Positions 15,590 through 25,754 are shown, counted from the first letter of the stretch. The stretch: 32,561 bases of DNA from an uncultured Microbulbifer sp. (GCF_913055755.1 NZ_CAJXKH010000041.1:1-32561); one strand, 5' to 3'. A program made the numbers and translations. Notes: generated from the letters alone by a model not told the origin.

Positions 15590-18334
15590 CTAGCCGATCA
15601 GTTTCAGCTTGCGCGCCACAGCCACCGCTTCGGTGCGGCTCTGGGCGTGCAGCTTGGCATTGATATTGCGCAGGTGCGTGCGCACGGTGTTTTCAGAGAC
15701 GAACATGCGCTCGGCAATGGCACTGTTGGAAAGTCCCTCTCCCAGCAACCTGAGGACCTCGAATTCCTTCTTGGTGAGCTTTTCCAGGGGCTGGCCGTCG
15801 GGCATTTCCGTCGGCACCGGTGCAGAAGCACCCGCTTCCACCGACGGGCTGCGGATCAGTTCCCGAAACAGCGCCTGCGGGTCCTCCAGTTGTGCGGGCT
15901 TGAAATCCACACGCTGCTGCGCCGCCAGCCGCTGCAGCAGCTGAATCACCAGGTCGCCCTCGTCTAGAATCAGCCGCACATAATGTTCCGAGGCGGCGAT
16001 CTTCAGCAGGTCCCGCAGCTGCCGCAGCGCGGCTTTTTCCGAGCCGCTGCGAAACTGTGCCATGGCCAGCAGCAGCCGCAGCTTCAGTGCGCGGCGCCCG
16101 CGACCACCGGCCTCGGCAGCGTTGATCAGCCCTCGCAGGTTCCGCGCCGCGGCATCGCCGTCGCCAAAGTGGATCTGCCAGCGCAGTTCGCTGTCCTCGG
16201 GGGTATCCAGGTCGCTGCCAAACAGGGACCACTCGCTATATTTCTGCCAGTCACCGGCACCTGCTGCCCGCTTTTGCTCGTCCCGTGCAGCGGCCTTGTC
16301 GCCCTCCAGCAGGAATATGCGGCTGCGCTCCAGGCGGGCACAGGCCACCAGCCGGGGCAGTTCATTGCGGTAGCCAAAATACTCCAGCTCGCTGATGGTC
16401 TGGAAGGCGCCGTCGGTGTCACCGCGGGCATAGAGAATTCGCGCCAGGGTGCGGTGACCGCAGATCAGGTGATCCGGCACCCCCTGTTGCTGTACCAGTG
16501 GCACATACACCTGCAACAGCCGCTCTGCATCCGCAAAGCGGCCGCACTCGTACCACACTTCCGACAGCAGGATTGCGGCCATGGCATTGCCGTTGGTCAC
16601 TGCCCTACCGCTGCGTTCGTTTACCCCCGCCGCCAGACGAAAGCGCGCCGTCGCCTGCCGCAGTCGCCCCTGTAACAATTCGATGGCACCTTCTACACAC
16701 TGCGCGTAGATATGGGTGAACGGAGTAAAGTCGATCACCTGCAGGCGCCGCCCCTCATCCAGCAGGTCCTGGGCCTGCCGGTAGTGCCCCACCACCAGGG
16801 CCACGTAGGCCAGAGAGGTACGCAGAATGGCATGGGGGAAAATAGTTTCCGTGGGCAGGCGGGAGAGGTTTTCCAGCGCCACCGCATAGGCCTCGTCGTG
16901 GCGGTCCAGCATGGACAGCAACATTGGCCGCAGCGCCATGCCGTGCAGGTGCACTTCCGACGTCTGTGGGGCTTCCCCCTCGTACTGGCTCAACCTCTCC
17001 ATGGCTTCCGCGGCACCGCGGGTAAAGGCAATGGCCCAAACGTGCACCACCTGGAGATTCGGCCATGCCTGCAAACTGCCCGCCGGCACCATGCCCATCA
17101 GTCGGGTCAGCAGCAGGCTGCGCCCGTCTCCCAGCAATCGCTCGGCATGGCGGGCGAACAGCGGCAGTGCATAATCCATATCACCGGATTTGAGCGCCTG
17201 CTCAATCGCCGGCACCACCCGCCCTTCGGCCAGATAAGCCTCCGACGCGGCGCGGTGCAGGCGCGGCACCTCTTCGGGCATGTGCAGTTGCAGCTGTCCC
17301 TGCAGAAACACCGCAAACATGCTGTGATAGCGAAACCACTGTTCGCTCTCGTCCATCGGTTCCAGCAGGAAACTGGTGCGACAGAGGGACTGCAACCGGG
17401 CCTGGCTGCCGGGCTCGCCGCACACGGCATCGCACAGGGGCCCATTTAACTGCGGCAGAATACTGGTGCGCAGCAGGAAGGTACGCAGGGATTCCGGTTG
17501 CCGCGCGAGCACCTCTTCCCCCAGGTAATCCGCCACCAGCGCGCTGGATCCGGAGAAGCCTGCCACCAGCCCGGCGGGATCGCGGCTCTGTTCCAGTGCC
17601 AGGTAGGCGAGCCACAGGGCCGCCGCCCAGCCCTCGGTGGTCTGGTGCAGAGAGGCAATATGATCGGTAGCGATTTCCAGCCCGCACTCGCGCTGCAGGA
17701 AGTCCCGGGTCTCCTCCATGCTGAAGCGCAGCGCATTCGCATCAATTTCCTGCAGCTGTCCGCGGGCTCGCAATCGCGCCAGCCCGATATCCGGCTGTGA
17801 GCGCGACCCGACCACCAGCCGCACCCCTGCTGGCAGCCGGTCTACCAGCTGGCGGATGATCGCCAGTGCCACTGTATTCTGCAGTACTTCCAGATCGTCG
17901 AGAAACAGTACAAAGGGTACCGGCAGCATTTCCAGCCGGTCGAGCAGATCGATGGCCAGAGCACCGGGCTCGTCGCCCGCAGGGGAATGCCCTTCCGGCA
18001 GAAAGTCCCGCAATGTGCGGGCGAGGAAATACAGTAGGCGGGAAGTGTCGTTGTCGGCGAGGTCGAGGCGCATCCAGGCGGTGGGCACGCCGGAGTCAGA
18101 GAGCTGCTCATACGCCTGGCGCATCAGGGTCGACTTGCCAAACCCCGCAGGCGCGCGCACCAGGGATACCCGGGCTCCGGCACCGGATACCAGTTGCGCA
18201 CACAGTGCGCTGCGATGTATCTGGAACGGCGGGGCCTGCGGACAGGACAACTTCGCGGGCTGGGCGATGATTTTCCGATCGCCCTTCCGCTCTTCCTTAC
18301 CACTTTCCCGATGCTGCTGAAGGGAATCGATCAC
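15590..18334 (-). CDS. LuxR-family ATP-dependent regulator (MalT/AlkS-type, LAL)
   Basis: This 914-aa activator belongs to the large ATP-binding LuxR group; MalT is about 900 aa. From the chosen start, the Walker A APAGFGKST is at 61-69 and a Walker B-like FVLFLDD follows. A long helical TPR-like sensor region fills the middle. The last 65 residues form a LuxR helix-turn-helix (KLTKKEFEVLRLLGEGLSNS and VSENTVRTHLRNINAKL). Such proteins oligomerise on ATP and inducer and activate transcription; AlkS of alkane degradation is a member. A GTG at 18334 with GGAGG at 7-nt spacing is preferred. A GTG at 18412 would add 26 residues but has no ribosome-binding site. It precedes the TonB receptor, its likely target. 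Confidence 0.9.
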   Translation of the reverse strand: MIDSLQQHRESGKEERKGDRKIIAQPAKLSCPQAPPFQIHRSALCAQLVSGAGARVSLVRAPAGFGKSTLMRQAYEQLSDSGVPTAWMRLDLADNDTSRLLYFLARTLRDFLPEGHSPAGDEPGALAIDLLDRLEMLPVPFVLFLDDLEVLQNTVALAIIRQLVDRLPAGVRLVVGSRSQPDIGLARLRARGQLQEIDANALRFSMEETRDFLQRECGLEIATDHIASLHQTTEGWAAALWLAYLALEQSRDPAGLVAGFSGSSALVADYLGEEVLARQPESLRTFLLRTSILPQLNGPLCDAVCGEPGSQARLQSLCRTSFLLEPMDESEQWFRYHSMFAVFLQGQLQLHMPEEVPRLHRAASEAYLAEGRVVPAIEQALKSGDMDYALPLFARHAERLLGDGRSLLLTRLMGMVPAGSLQAWPNLQVVHVWAIAFTRGAAEAMERLSQYEGEAPQTSEVHLHGMALRPMLLSMLDRHDEAYAVALENLSRLPTETIFPHAILRTSLAYVALVVGHYRQAQDLLDEGRRLQVIDFTPFTHIYAQCVEGAIELLQGRLRQATARFRLAAGVNERSGRAVTNGNAMAAILLSEVWYECGRFADAERLLQVYVPLVQQQGVPDHLICGHRTLARILYARGDTDGAFQTISELEYFGYRNELPRLVACARLERSRIFLLEGDKAAARDEQKRAAGAGDWQKYSEWSLFGSDLDTPEDSELRWQIHFGDGDAAARNLRGLINAAEAGGRGRRALKLRLLLAMAQFRSGSEKAALRQLRDLLKIAASEHYVRLILDEGDLVIQLLQRLAAQQRVDFKPAQLEDPQALFRELIRSPSVEAGASAPVPTEMPDGQPLEKLTKKEFEVLRLLGEGLSNSAIAERMFVSENTVRTHLRNINAKLHAQSRTEAVAVARKLKLIG

Positions 18335-18449
18335 CGGCTCGCCTCCAGGTAATACTGTGGTGTGGTCACCAGCATGCTGCTCTCTCTCGGGGCCATCGCC
18401 GTGAAGGCTCACGGGCAGTCGTTATATTTTTATGGACCCTAGTGGAACG

Positions 18450-18478
18450 AAAATAAGTGCAGCCCCAGGCGCTGTCAA
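18450..18478 (-). promoter_or_regulatory. Candidate sigma70 promoter of the LuxR-type regulator
   Basis: On the minus strand a perfect TTGACA (18473-18478) is followed after exactly 17 bp by TATTTT (18450-18455, 4/6). Transcription would begin near 18443, giving a leader of about 110 nt to the GTG at 18334. Confidence 0.5.
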
Positions 18479-18509
18479 CCGGCGACCAAGGCACACTTTA
18501 CATGACCCG

Positions 18510-19535
<1,026 letters not shown>

Positions 19536-19582
19536 CTAGCCCTCTGCGACAAACTGGTAGCAGTTCATTTGAAAAAATACGG

Positions 19583-20752
19583 TTATTTTTTTGCGGCCTT
19601 CTTCTCGCGGAAATCCAGCCCCATATCCCGCGAGATAATTTCCCGCATAACCTCACTGGTGCCGGCGTAAATCCGCGAAATACGCGCGTCGGCATAGCGG
19701 CGGGAAATACGGTACTCATCCATATAGCCGGCACTGCCGTGAAATTGCAGGCACTGGTCCACTACCCGGCCTTCCAGTTCGGAGCAGAACAGCTTCACCT
19801 TGGCGGCATCGGCGCCGCTGAGCTGGTCCGCGTTCAGTTCCAGCACACAGTGGTCGACAAATACCTGCGCCACATCCAGTTCGGTCTGCATACTGGCAAA
19901 CTGGAAACGGTTGTTCTGGAAGCTCGCCACCGGCTGGCCGAACACCTTGCGCTCGCGGGTAAACTCCAGGGTTTCCTCCAGCGCCGCGCGGGCGTTGGCC
20001 AGTGAACAGGTGGCGCTCTGCAGGCGCTCTTCGGAGAGGTTCTGCATCAGGTAATAGAAGCCCTTGTCGGGCTCGCCCAGCTGGTTGGCCTTGGGCACGC
20101 ACACCTCGTCGAAAAACAGCTCCGCCGTGTCCTGGGCTTTCATGCCCAGCTTGTCCAGGTTGCGGCCTCGGCTGAACCCTTCCATGCCCCGCTCCACCAG
20201 AAAGAGCCCGACGCCGTATTTCTCCGTGTCACTGGTTTTCGCCGCGACCACGAACAGGTCGCCGATGATGCCATTGGAAATGTAGGTTTTTGCACCACTG
20301 ATTTTCCAGTGGTCGCTGCAGTCCACCGCGCGGGTCTTCATCGCCGCGAGGTCCGATCCGGTATCCGGCTCGGTCATGGCGATCCCGAGAATCGTCTCGC
20401 CGCTGATGCACCCGGGGTAAAAGCGGTCTTTCTGCTCCTCCGATGCCAGATTGCCCAGGTAGCGGCCCACCAGGCGATTGTGGGTGGGAATAAAAATATC
20501 CCCGCAACCGGCGCCGTAGAGCTCCTCGATCAGCACCTGCTCATAGCGGAAGTCATTCAGGTCGAGGCCGCCAAAGCGCTCCTCCGCCCACATAAACAGG
20601 AAGCCGTTGTGCCCCGCCTTGCGGAAAATTTCCCGGTCCACCACCCCCTGCTTGCGCCACTCCTCCATATGCGGCACCGCCTCCGCCTGCAGAAACTTGC
20701 GCACGGAGTCCCGAAACATCTCGTGATCATCATCAAACAGTTTTCGCTTCAC
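19583..20752 (-). CDS. Acyl-CoA dehydrogenase, LCAD-type (second paralogue)
   Basis: This 389-aa FAD enzyme desaturates acyl-CoA at C2-C3. It contains AMTEPDTGSDLAAMK (125-139), TYISNG (156-161) and the C-terminal IYAGTSEVMREI (361-372). As in the first paralogue, the residue after IY is not Glu (Ala363), so the expected base is Glu242 in the helix-G segment EERL. It is clearly divergent in sequence from the 10474-11616 copy, so different chain lengths or branch positions are likely. The start is GTG at 20752 (KRKLFDDD follows) with GGAGG at 8-nt spacing; upstream in-frame sequence is non-coding in character and overlaps the divergent TetR gene. It is the first gene of the long minus-strand cluster. 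Confidence 0.92.
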   Translation of the reverse strand: MKRKLFDDDHEMFRDSVRKFLQAEAVPHMEEWRKQGVVDREIFRKAGHNGFLFMWAEERFGGLDLNDFRYEQVLIEELYGAGCGDIFIPTHNRLVGRYLGNLASEEQKDRFYPGCISGETILGIAMTEPDTGSDLAAMKTRAVDCSDHWKISGAKTYISNGIIGDLFVVAAKTSDTEKYGVGLFLVERGMEGFSRGRNLDKLGMKAQDTAELFFDEVCVPKANQLGEPDKGFYYLMQNLSEERLQSATCSLANARAALEETLEFTRERKVFGQPVASFQNNRFQFASMQTELDVAQVFVDHCVLELNADQLSGADAAKVKLFCSELEGRVVDQCLQFHGSAGYMDEYRISRRYADARISRIYAGTSEVMREIISRDMGLDFREKKAAKK

Positions 20753-20803
20753 GGCACCGACCTCCCTAACCTCGGTTTTGCCATTTCCCGGCAGCATACA
20801 CAC

Positions 20804-20842
20804 ACTTACTTGCTTGTTACAAGTATGTTTGTTGGTTAGACT
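20804..20842. promoter_or_regulatory. Shared operator/promoter region between the acyl-CoA dehydrogenase and TetR genes
   Basis: An imperfect palindrome spans 20804-20828, with TACTTG (20807-20812) and CAAGTA (20820-20825) as its core arms. The shorter perfect palindrome CTTGTTACAAG (20813-20823) overlaps it. On plus, TTGTTA (20814-20819) plus 17 bp plus TAGACT (20837-20842) could drive the TetR gene. On minus, TTGTAA with a TATGCT 18 bp on could drive the dehydrogenase. A TetR dimer on this site would block both (inference). Confidence 0.55.
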
Positions 20843-20925
20843 GACCGGAAGTGGAGAAGAACGGCGTAGAATTACCCGCGAATGCACGCCGACAACGCAC
20901 ACCCACATCAACAGGAACCCGAGGT

Positions 20926-21564
20926 ATGAGCCCGACCGCGACCCGCAACAGCGGCAAAAAAGAGCGCATGACCCAGGCGGAGCGCACCGCCCAGTCCGAC
21001 AGCCAGATGTTCGATGCGGCCATCCGTCTGATCGTCGACCAGGGCCCCCAGCGCGCAACCCTGGCAGACATCGGCATCCACGCCGGTTACAGCCGGGGGC
21101 TTGCCGCCTACCGCTACAAAACCAAGGATGTGTTTTACAGCGCACTGATCGAGCACCTGCACCACCTGTGGTGTGTAGAGCTGGACGCCACCATCAGCGG
21201 CACTCGCGGCATGGACACGATCGTCGCGGCGGTAACCGCACTGCAGAACTTCGTACGCAGCAATCCCGACCACCTGCACGCCATGTACAAGCTCTACTAC
21301 CACACCATCGATCACCATTCGGAGATCACCCAGAAGCTGCAGGAAATCCACCAGAACCAGCGCAAGCAGGCCGCGCTGTGGATTGCGGAATGTCCGGGTT
21401 ACGAAAACAACCACACGGAGGCGGAGGCCTTTGCCGAGCAGTACTGCGCGCTGGTATTTGGCGCTATCTACCAGTGGCTGGTATCCCCGCAAGCCATCGA
21501 CCTGGATAAATTACTGGAGAACTGCAAACTGAGCCTGCGCCTGATTGCCCGGGCCGAACCCTGA
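20926..21564 (+). CDS. TetR-family transcriptional regulator
   Basis: This 212-aa repressor-type protein has an N-terminal TetR helix-turn-helix (about 22-75), recognisable as DAAIRLIVDQGPQRATLADI and GYSRGLAAYRYKTKDVFYSA, with a variable all-helical ligand-binding domain behind it. The ATG at 20926 has AGGA at 9-nt spacing; a GTG at 20851 would add 25 unlike residues and is rejected. It is divergent from an acyl-CoA dehydrogenase and is followed after 60 bp by the GMC oxidoreductase in the same direction. It therefore probably represses both sides from the palindrome at 20804-20828. The inducer is plausibly a pathway acyl-CoA or alcohol (inference). Confidence 0.92.
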   Translation: MSPTATRNSGKKERMTQAERTAQSDSQMFDAAIRLIVDQGPQRATLADIGIHAGYSRGLAAYRYKTKDVFYSALIEHLHHLWCVELDATISGTRGMDTIVAAVTALQNFVRSNPDHLHAMYKLYYHTIDHHSEITQKLQEIHQNQRKQAALWIAECPGYENNHTEAEAFAEQYCALVFGAIYQWLVSPQAIDLDKLLENCKLSLRLIARAEP

Positions 21565-21624
21565 CCAGACACTCCAGACAAACAACACAAATCCACGCGC
21601 AATAATAAAAACGAGGCAGCAGTG

Positions 21625-23259
21625 ATGAAGGTAGAGGAATTCGATTACGTAATCGTCGGCGGCGGCTCCGCCGGTTGCGTGCTGGCCAACCGTTTGAGCG
21701 AAGACGGACGCTACAGCGTATGCCTGCTGGAAGCGGGGCCAAGCGACAACAGCCTGCTGATCCGCATGCCCATCGGCATCGGCTTTCTGGTCGCCGGTGA
21801 AAAATACAACCTGCCCCACCACACCGAGCCGGAAGCGCACCTGAATGGCCGCCGCCTGTTCTGGCCGCGGGGCAAAACCCTCGGCGGCTCGAGCTCGATC
21901 AACGCCATGGTGTATATCCGCGGCAATCCCGGCGATTACGACGACTGGGAAAAGGCCGGCAACCCCGGCTGGAACTGGCAATCCCTGAAGCCCTATTTCC
22001 TCAAGGCCGAAGGCAACGAACGGGGCCGCGACAGCCACCACAACGACAGCGGCCCGCTCGCGGTTTCCGACCTGCGCTGGAAAACCCGCGCCGGCGAGGC
22101 GTTTATCCGCGCCGCCACCAGTGCCGGCCACAGCGCCAACAACGACTTCAACGGCCAATCGCAGCTGGGCTTCGGCTTTTACCAGGTCACCCAGAAAAAC
22201 GGCCGCCGCTGTTCCGCGGCAGCTGCCTACCTGCACCCGGCGGCCACCAGGGAAAACCTCACTGTCATCACCGGTGCGCGGGTTGCCAACCTTGTCATGC
22301 AAGGGAATACCGCCACCGGGGTACAACTGATCGGCGGCCCAGAAATCTGCGCCCGGCGCGAAGTGATTCTCTGTGCCGGTGCACTGCAATCGCCACAGCT
22401 GTTGCAGCTCTCCGGCATTGGCGATGAGCGACAGCTGAAATCCCTGGGTATTCAGCCGCGCCTGCACCTGCCCGGTGTCGGCGAGAATCTGCAGGACCAC
22501 CTGGATGTGACCCAGGTGGTGCGGGTAAACCGCCCCATCACCTTTTCCAATTCCCTGTGGCCCACCCTGAAGGCCGCCGCCAGCCTACCCAGATTCCTGT
22601 GGGGCAATGGCGGCATGCTGACCAGCAACGGCGCCGAAGCGGGCGGGTTTTCCCGCTCATCCTTTGCCCGCGGCTTTGCCGACCTGCAGTTTCACCTGAC
22701 CTCCGCCCCGCTGTTCGACCACGGGCGCCACCGCCCCGGGGGCTACGGCTACTCACTGCACGTCTGCGGACTGCGGCCAAAAAGCCGCGGCAGCATAAGC
22801 CTGCGCTCCACCAACCCCAGCGACCTGCCGAGAATCCGCGCGAACTTCCTCAGCGAACCGGAGGACCTGCAAGTGTTGATCGAGGGAGTCGAGCAGGCGC
22901 GGGAGATTATCGAGCAGCCGGATCTGCGGCAATTTCACAAGCACTGGTGGTTGCCCCAGCGCCGCCTGAATTCCCGCAGTGACATCGAGGAATTTATCCG
23001 CGAGCACGCCGAAAGCGTTTATCACCCGGTGGGCAGCTGCCGTATGGGGGACGACCCGATGGCGGTAGTGGATGGACAACTGAAAGTGCACGGCGTGGAA
23101 GGACTGCGGATAGTGGATGCCTCGGTGATGCCGAATATTGTCAGCGGTAACACCAATGCACCGGTGATTGCTGTGGCCGAGCGGGCCGCAGAGCTGATTC
23201 TCGGCAGAGCATCCTCGGCTGCACCTGCTGCGGTGACAGAAGAAGTAGCAGTGGATTAA
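21625..23259 (+). CDS. GMC-family FAD alcohol/choline dehydrogenase-like oxidoreductase
   Basis: This 544-aa flavoprotein is expected to oxidise a primary alcohol to an aldehyde, passing electrons to a quinone or other acceptor. It has the N-terminal FAD fingerprint VIVGGGSAGCVL (9-20), GMC signature 1 region PRGKTLGGSSSINAMVYIRG, signature 2 GALQSPQLLQLSGIG, and the catalytic pair His467 (YHPVGSCRMG) and Asn509 (SGNTNAPV). The size and motifs fit the AlkJ/BetA branch; AlkJ oxidises medium-chain aliphatic alcohols in alkane pathways. ATG at 21625 has GAGG at 8-nt spacing, with a GTG one codon earlier as alternative. It is co-transcribed with the TetR gene, and its stop codon overlaps that of pilE head-on. 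Confidence 0.94.
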   Translation: MKVEEFDYVIVGGGSAGCVLANRLSEDGRYSVCLLEAGPSDNSLLIRMPIGIGFLVAGEKYNLPHHTEPEAHLNGRRLFWPRGKTLGGSSSINAMVYIRGNPGDYDDWEKAGNPGWNWQSLKPYFLKAEGNERGRDSHHNDSGPLAVSDLRWKTRAGEAFIRAATSAGHSANNDFNGQSQLGFGFYQVTQKNGRRCSAAAAYLHPAATRENLTVITGARVANLVMQGNTATGVQLIGGPEICARREVILCAGALQSPQLLQLSGIGDERQLKSLGIQPRLHLPGVGENLQDHLDVTQVVRVNRPITFSNSLWPTLKAAASLPRFLWGNGGMLTSNGAEAGGFSRSSFARGFADLQFHLTSAPLFDHGRHRPGGYGYSLHVCGLRPKSRGSISLRSTNPSDLPRIRANFLSEPEDLQVLIEGVEQAREIIEQPDLRQFHKHWWLPQRRLNSRSDIEEFIREHAESVYHPVGSCRMGDDPMAVVDGQLKVHGVEGLRIVDASVMPNIVSGNTNAPVIAVAERAAELILGRASSAAPAAVTEEVAVD

Positions 23260-23675
23260 TCCCAGCAATCCGCCGGGGACTTGATGCCCGCCGGGTATTC
23301 ATATTTGAGCGGGTCACAATCCGTGTCGACCGCCTGGCGGCCAACCGGATCGGCGGTGATGGTATAGCCATTACCCGAGGCGGCAGTGACTGCAATGGTG
23401 TAGTAACCGTCTTCACTGGTATCGCTGAAGTTCAGTGCGCTGTTTGCGGCATCTGCGCCACAGCTATCCGCGGTACCCAGTTTTTCGGCGTAAAACCGGC
23501 AGTTTGCGCGAAACTTCTCCTGCTCGAGCTGCAGTTTCAGCAGAGCCGACATACCGTCCGAGCGGCGCGATTTCAAAATAAACTGCTGGTAGGAAGGCAC
23601 GGCTATTGCCGCCAGGATTGCCAGAATCGCTACCGTTATCAGCATTTCTATCAGGGTAAAGCCTTTACTTCTCAT
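23256..23675 (-). CDS. pilE: Type IV pilin PilE (minor pilin)
   Basis: This 139-aa prepilin has the class III signal KGFTLIEMLITVAILAILAA, cleaved after Gly5 so that Phe becomes residue +1 and Glu is +5. The leader is only five residues, a typical PilE/PilA feature. The N-terminal helix is hydrophobic to about residue 30. Four cysteines follow (59, 72, 120 and 137); Cys120 and Cys137 near the end would close the pilin D-loop. It is the last gene of the minor-pilin operon, 43 bp after pilV. The ATG at 23675 has a poor ribosome-binding site. The stop (TAA) shares the bases TTAA with the convergent GMC gene stop. Confidence 0.9.
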   Translation of the reverse strand: MRSKGFTLIEMLITVAILAILAAIAVPSYQQFILKSRRSDGMSALLKLQLEQEKFRANCRFYAEKLGTADSCGADAANSALNFSDTSEDGYYTIAVTAASGNGYTITADPVGRQAVDTDCDPLKYEYPAGIKSPADCWD

Positions 23676-23718
23676 CACATCGCCCCACTGCCCATTTTTA
23701 TCACTATCAACCGTCGCA

Positions 23719-25725
23719 CTAGGGACATGCGCCCGCATTGTTCTGGATAATCAGATTCAATTCATTCTCCCCGCTGATGCCATCAGCGGTGGCCACCCCG
23801 TCAACCAGATCGAGTATTCCACTGCTGGTAACAGTAGCCGGGCACAGGACACCACCGGTCAGCGTGAATGTGAGCGTGCCGCCCCAGTTGGTTGACACAT
23901 TCGAATAATCTTCGCTAACACATTCGTAGGAGAGGCCGGCGCTGCCTATCTGGCATTCACCACTGCTGATGGTGACACTATCCAGTACCCTTCTCGGATC
24001 GTCCGTGGCTACCAGACCTGAAATAACAGCATATTTCCCTACTTCACAGCTGATAGTCTGCCCCGAAATATCAGCAGTCAGAGCCGTGGCAAACTCCAGC
24101 GGGTTAGGTGAACAGAAAATATTCTGCTCATTCTCCGCAGCAGTGGTATGAAGCATTCCTTTCCAGCCCAACCCCCAGTCGTAAACATCACATTCGTATG
24201 CGGCCTGGTAGCCCCCACCAGACGCCGTAAACCCGTCCAGCAGGCAATTACCCGGCCCATCGGACGTATTCACCCCAATCGAGTTGAGAATTTCGTCGCT
24301 GATGACATTGCCGGGCGAAGCGCTGACGACCACCGAGCCTGAGATAACATGCCGTTCCACCGGAGGGTTGGTGGGGTCATAGGGGCAGGTGACTTCGTGG
24401 CCGTGCATGTCCGTGTCATAGTTATCCAGATAGCCGTCATTCAGGCACACGAAATCATCCGGATTGCCCGCAAACAGGTCACCGGAAACACCGTTACTGG
24501 TGGCATCCGCGCGTACCATGGCGCCCTGGGAGATACAGTTACTGCCCTCGGTACTGCTCGCAGACATTGAGGAAATCACGAAATCGTGGGAGTGATCGGA
24601 GCTGTCCGGATTGGGCAAGATAACCCCATCGGCAATCCCGTAGGACGTGTAGACACGGTCGCCGGTATCGCCAGTGGTGACGGGGGTACCGTCCGCATTC
24701 TTTGTGTAAATCATGCCCCGGTAGGCGCGGCGCGCGGCGATTACCGGTGTTTCCCACGCATTGGTGGAAACCGGATCCCCCTGGCAGATCTTGTCCCCCT
24801 GCTTGAGCCCGCTGGCCAGCAATATACCGATATTGCCGTGCCAGCCGCCTCCCAGGTAACAGGTGTAATCAAAGCGGTAGTAATCTTCGCTTTCGGTCAG
24901 CAACAGGCTGTTATTGGTAATATCTTCAATCGGCTGCGCCTCATCACCGACCGTGATGTAGCGCGTGCAGTAAGCGGCGTCCGACGCCTGCACATAGACG
25001 TCCTGGGGATCGAGCGACTTCTGCGTCGCCTTGTCGATAAACACCTGCCCCTTGATCTGGACGAAGTCCGTGCACTCCCCATCCTCGGTACTGCACGCAT
25101 CCTCCAGGGTCAGCACGATTTTCTGGCCGGATACCAGGTTTCTATTGCCATCGGCATCAAAAGTCCCGGTGCCGTCGTTATTGGAATCCGGAGTCACCCC
25201 CGCAGGCACATTGCCCCGCCCCAGCCTGGCTCGCCCCATCGGGGACGGCAGGACAATACCCCCCTGCTCAGCGGCCAGCGCACCGGGAGCTCGCGGCGAG
25301 GAAAATGCCAGCTCGGTATCCAGGGTCACGTTTTGCGTCTCGCCCGTCGCATCCACCCAGTCGACGGTAACCGCTACAACACGCAGGTCCCCGTTTTCGG
25401 CTATGGTCTCCGTGCGGGAGAAACTGGCGTTTACCCCTTCGATCGTTGCAAGATTACCATCGGTATCCACCGGATAAAGTGCCTTGAATTCATCCAGGGT
25501 GTCTGCCTCATGCATGTAGTTGCGCATATCGTCCAGGCGACCCTGGGCGATTGCCAGTGCCTCGGTCCTGGCCTTGTTGAGGGAACTGATACCGAAATAT
25601 TCACTATGCATTTTCCCCAGTGCCAGCACCCCAACCGCCAGTACAAACATCGCGACCAGGACTTCGATAAGCCCTATGCCGCGAGAGTTTCTGGGAAATC
25701 TAGACATCACTCTGGAATTTATCAT
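23719..25725 (-). CDS. pilV: Giant PilV-type minor pilin with three Cys-patterned modules
   Basis: This 668-aa prepilin is far longer than usual PilV (about 150-200 aa). The N terminus (SRGIGLIEVLVAMFVLAVGV, about 14-33) is PilV-like, with Glu at +5 and a conserved ALAIAQGRLDDMRNYM behind it. The remainder is a secreted beta-rich region. Three segments (about 221-316, 458-539 and 565-629) share the pattern I-x-G-x-V, Cys, Y-x-C, W-x-G or WGG, Cys. Their second-to-third cysteine gaps are 25, 26 and 26 residues (Cys289-314, 512-538, 602-628). It probably sits at the pilus tip and may act as an adhesin. The ATG at 25725 follows GGTGGA. It lies between pilX and pilE, where pilY1 is usually found. 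Confidence 0.85.
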   Translation of the reverse strand: MINSRVMSRFPRNSRGIGLIEVLVAMFVLAVGVLALGKMHSEYFGISSLNKARTEALAIAQGRLDDMRNYMHEADTLDEFKALYPVDTDGNLATIEGVNASFSRTETIAENGDLRVVAVTVDWVDATGETQNVTLDTELAFSSPRAPGALAAEQGGIVLPSPMGRARLGRGNVPAGVTPDSNNDGTGTFDADGNRNLVSGQKIVLTLEDACSTEDGECTDFVQIKGQVFIDKATQKSLDPQDVYVQASDAAYCTRYITVGDEAQPIEDITNNSLLLTESEDYYRFDYTCYLGGGWHGNIGILLASGLKQGDKICQGDPVSTNAWETPVIAARRAYRGMIYTKNADGTPVTTGDTGDRVYTSYGIADGVILPNPDSSDHSHDFVISSMSASSTEGSNCISQGAMVRADATSNGVSGDLFAGNPDDFVCLNDGYLDNYDTDMHGHEVTCPYDPTNPPVERHVISGSVVVSASPGNVISDEILNSIGVNTSDGPGNCLLDGFTASGGGYQAAYECDVYDWGLGWKGMLHTTAAENEQNIFCSPNPLEFATALTADISGQTISCEVGKYAVISGLVATDDPRRVLDSVTISSGECQIGSAGLSYECVSEDYSNVSTNWGGTLTFTLTGGVLCPATVTSSGILDLVDGVATADGISGENELNLIIQNNAGACP

Positions 25726-25754
25726 TATGCTTTCCACCAAATGAAATGCCGCAC

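Noticed and set aside
18335..18412. GTG at 18412 as start of the LuxR-type regulator
   Set aside because: It has no ribosome-binding site, whereas GTG at 18334 has GGAGG at 7-nt spacing; the added residues are low-complexity.
21511..22500. 329-codon minus-strand open frame opposite the GMC gene
   Set aside because: The plus strand has complete GMC signatures; the antisense reading has no plausible start signal or family resemblance.
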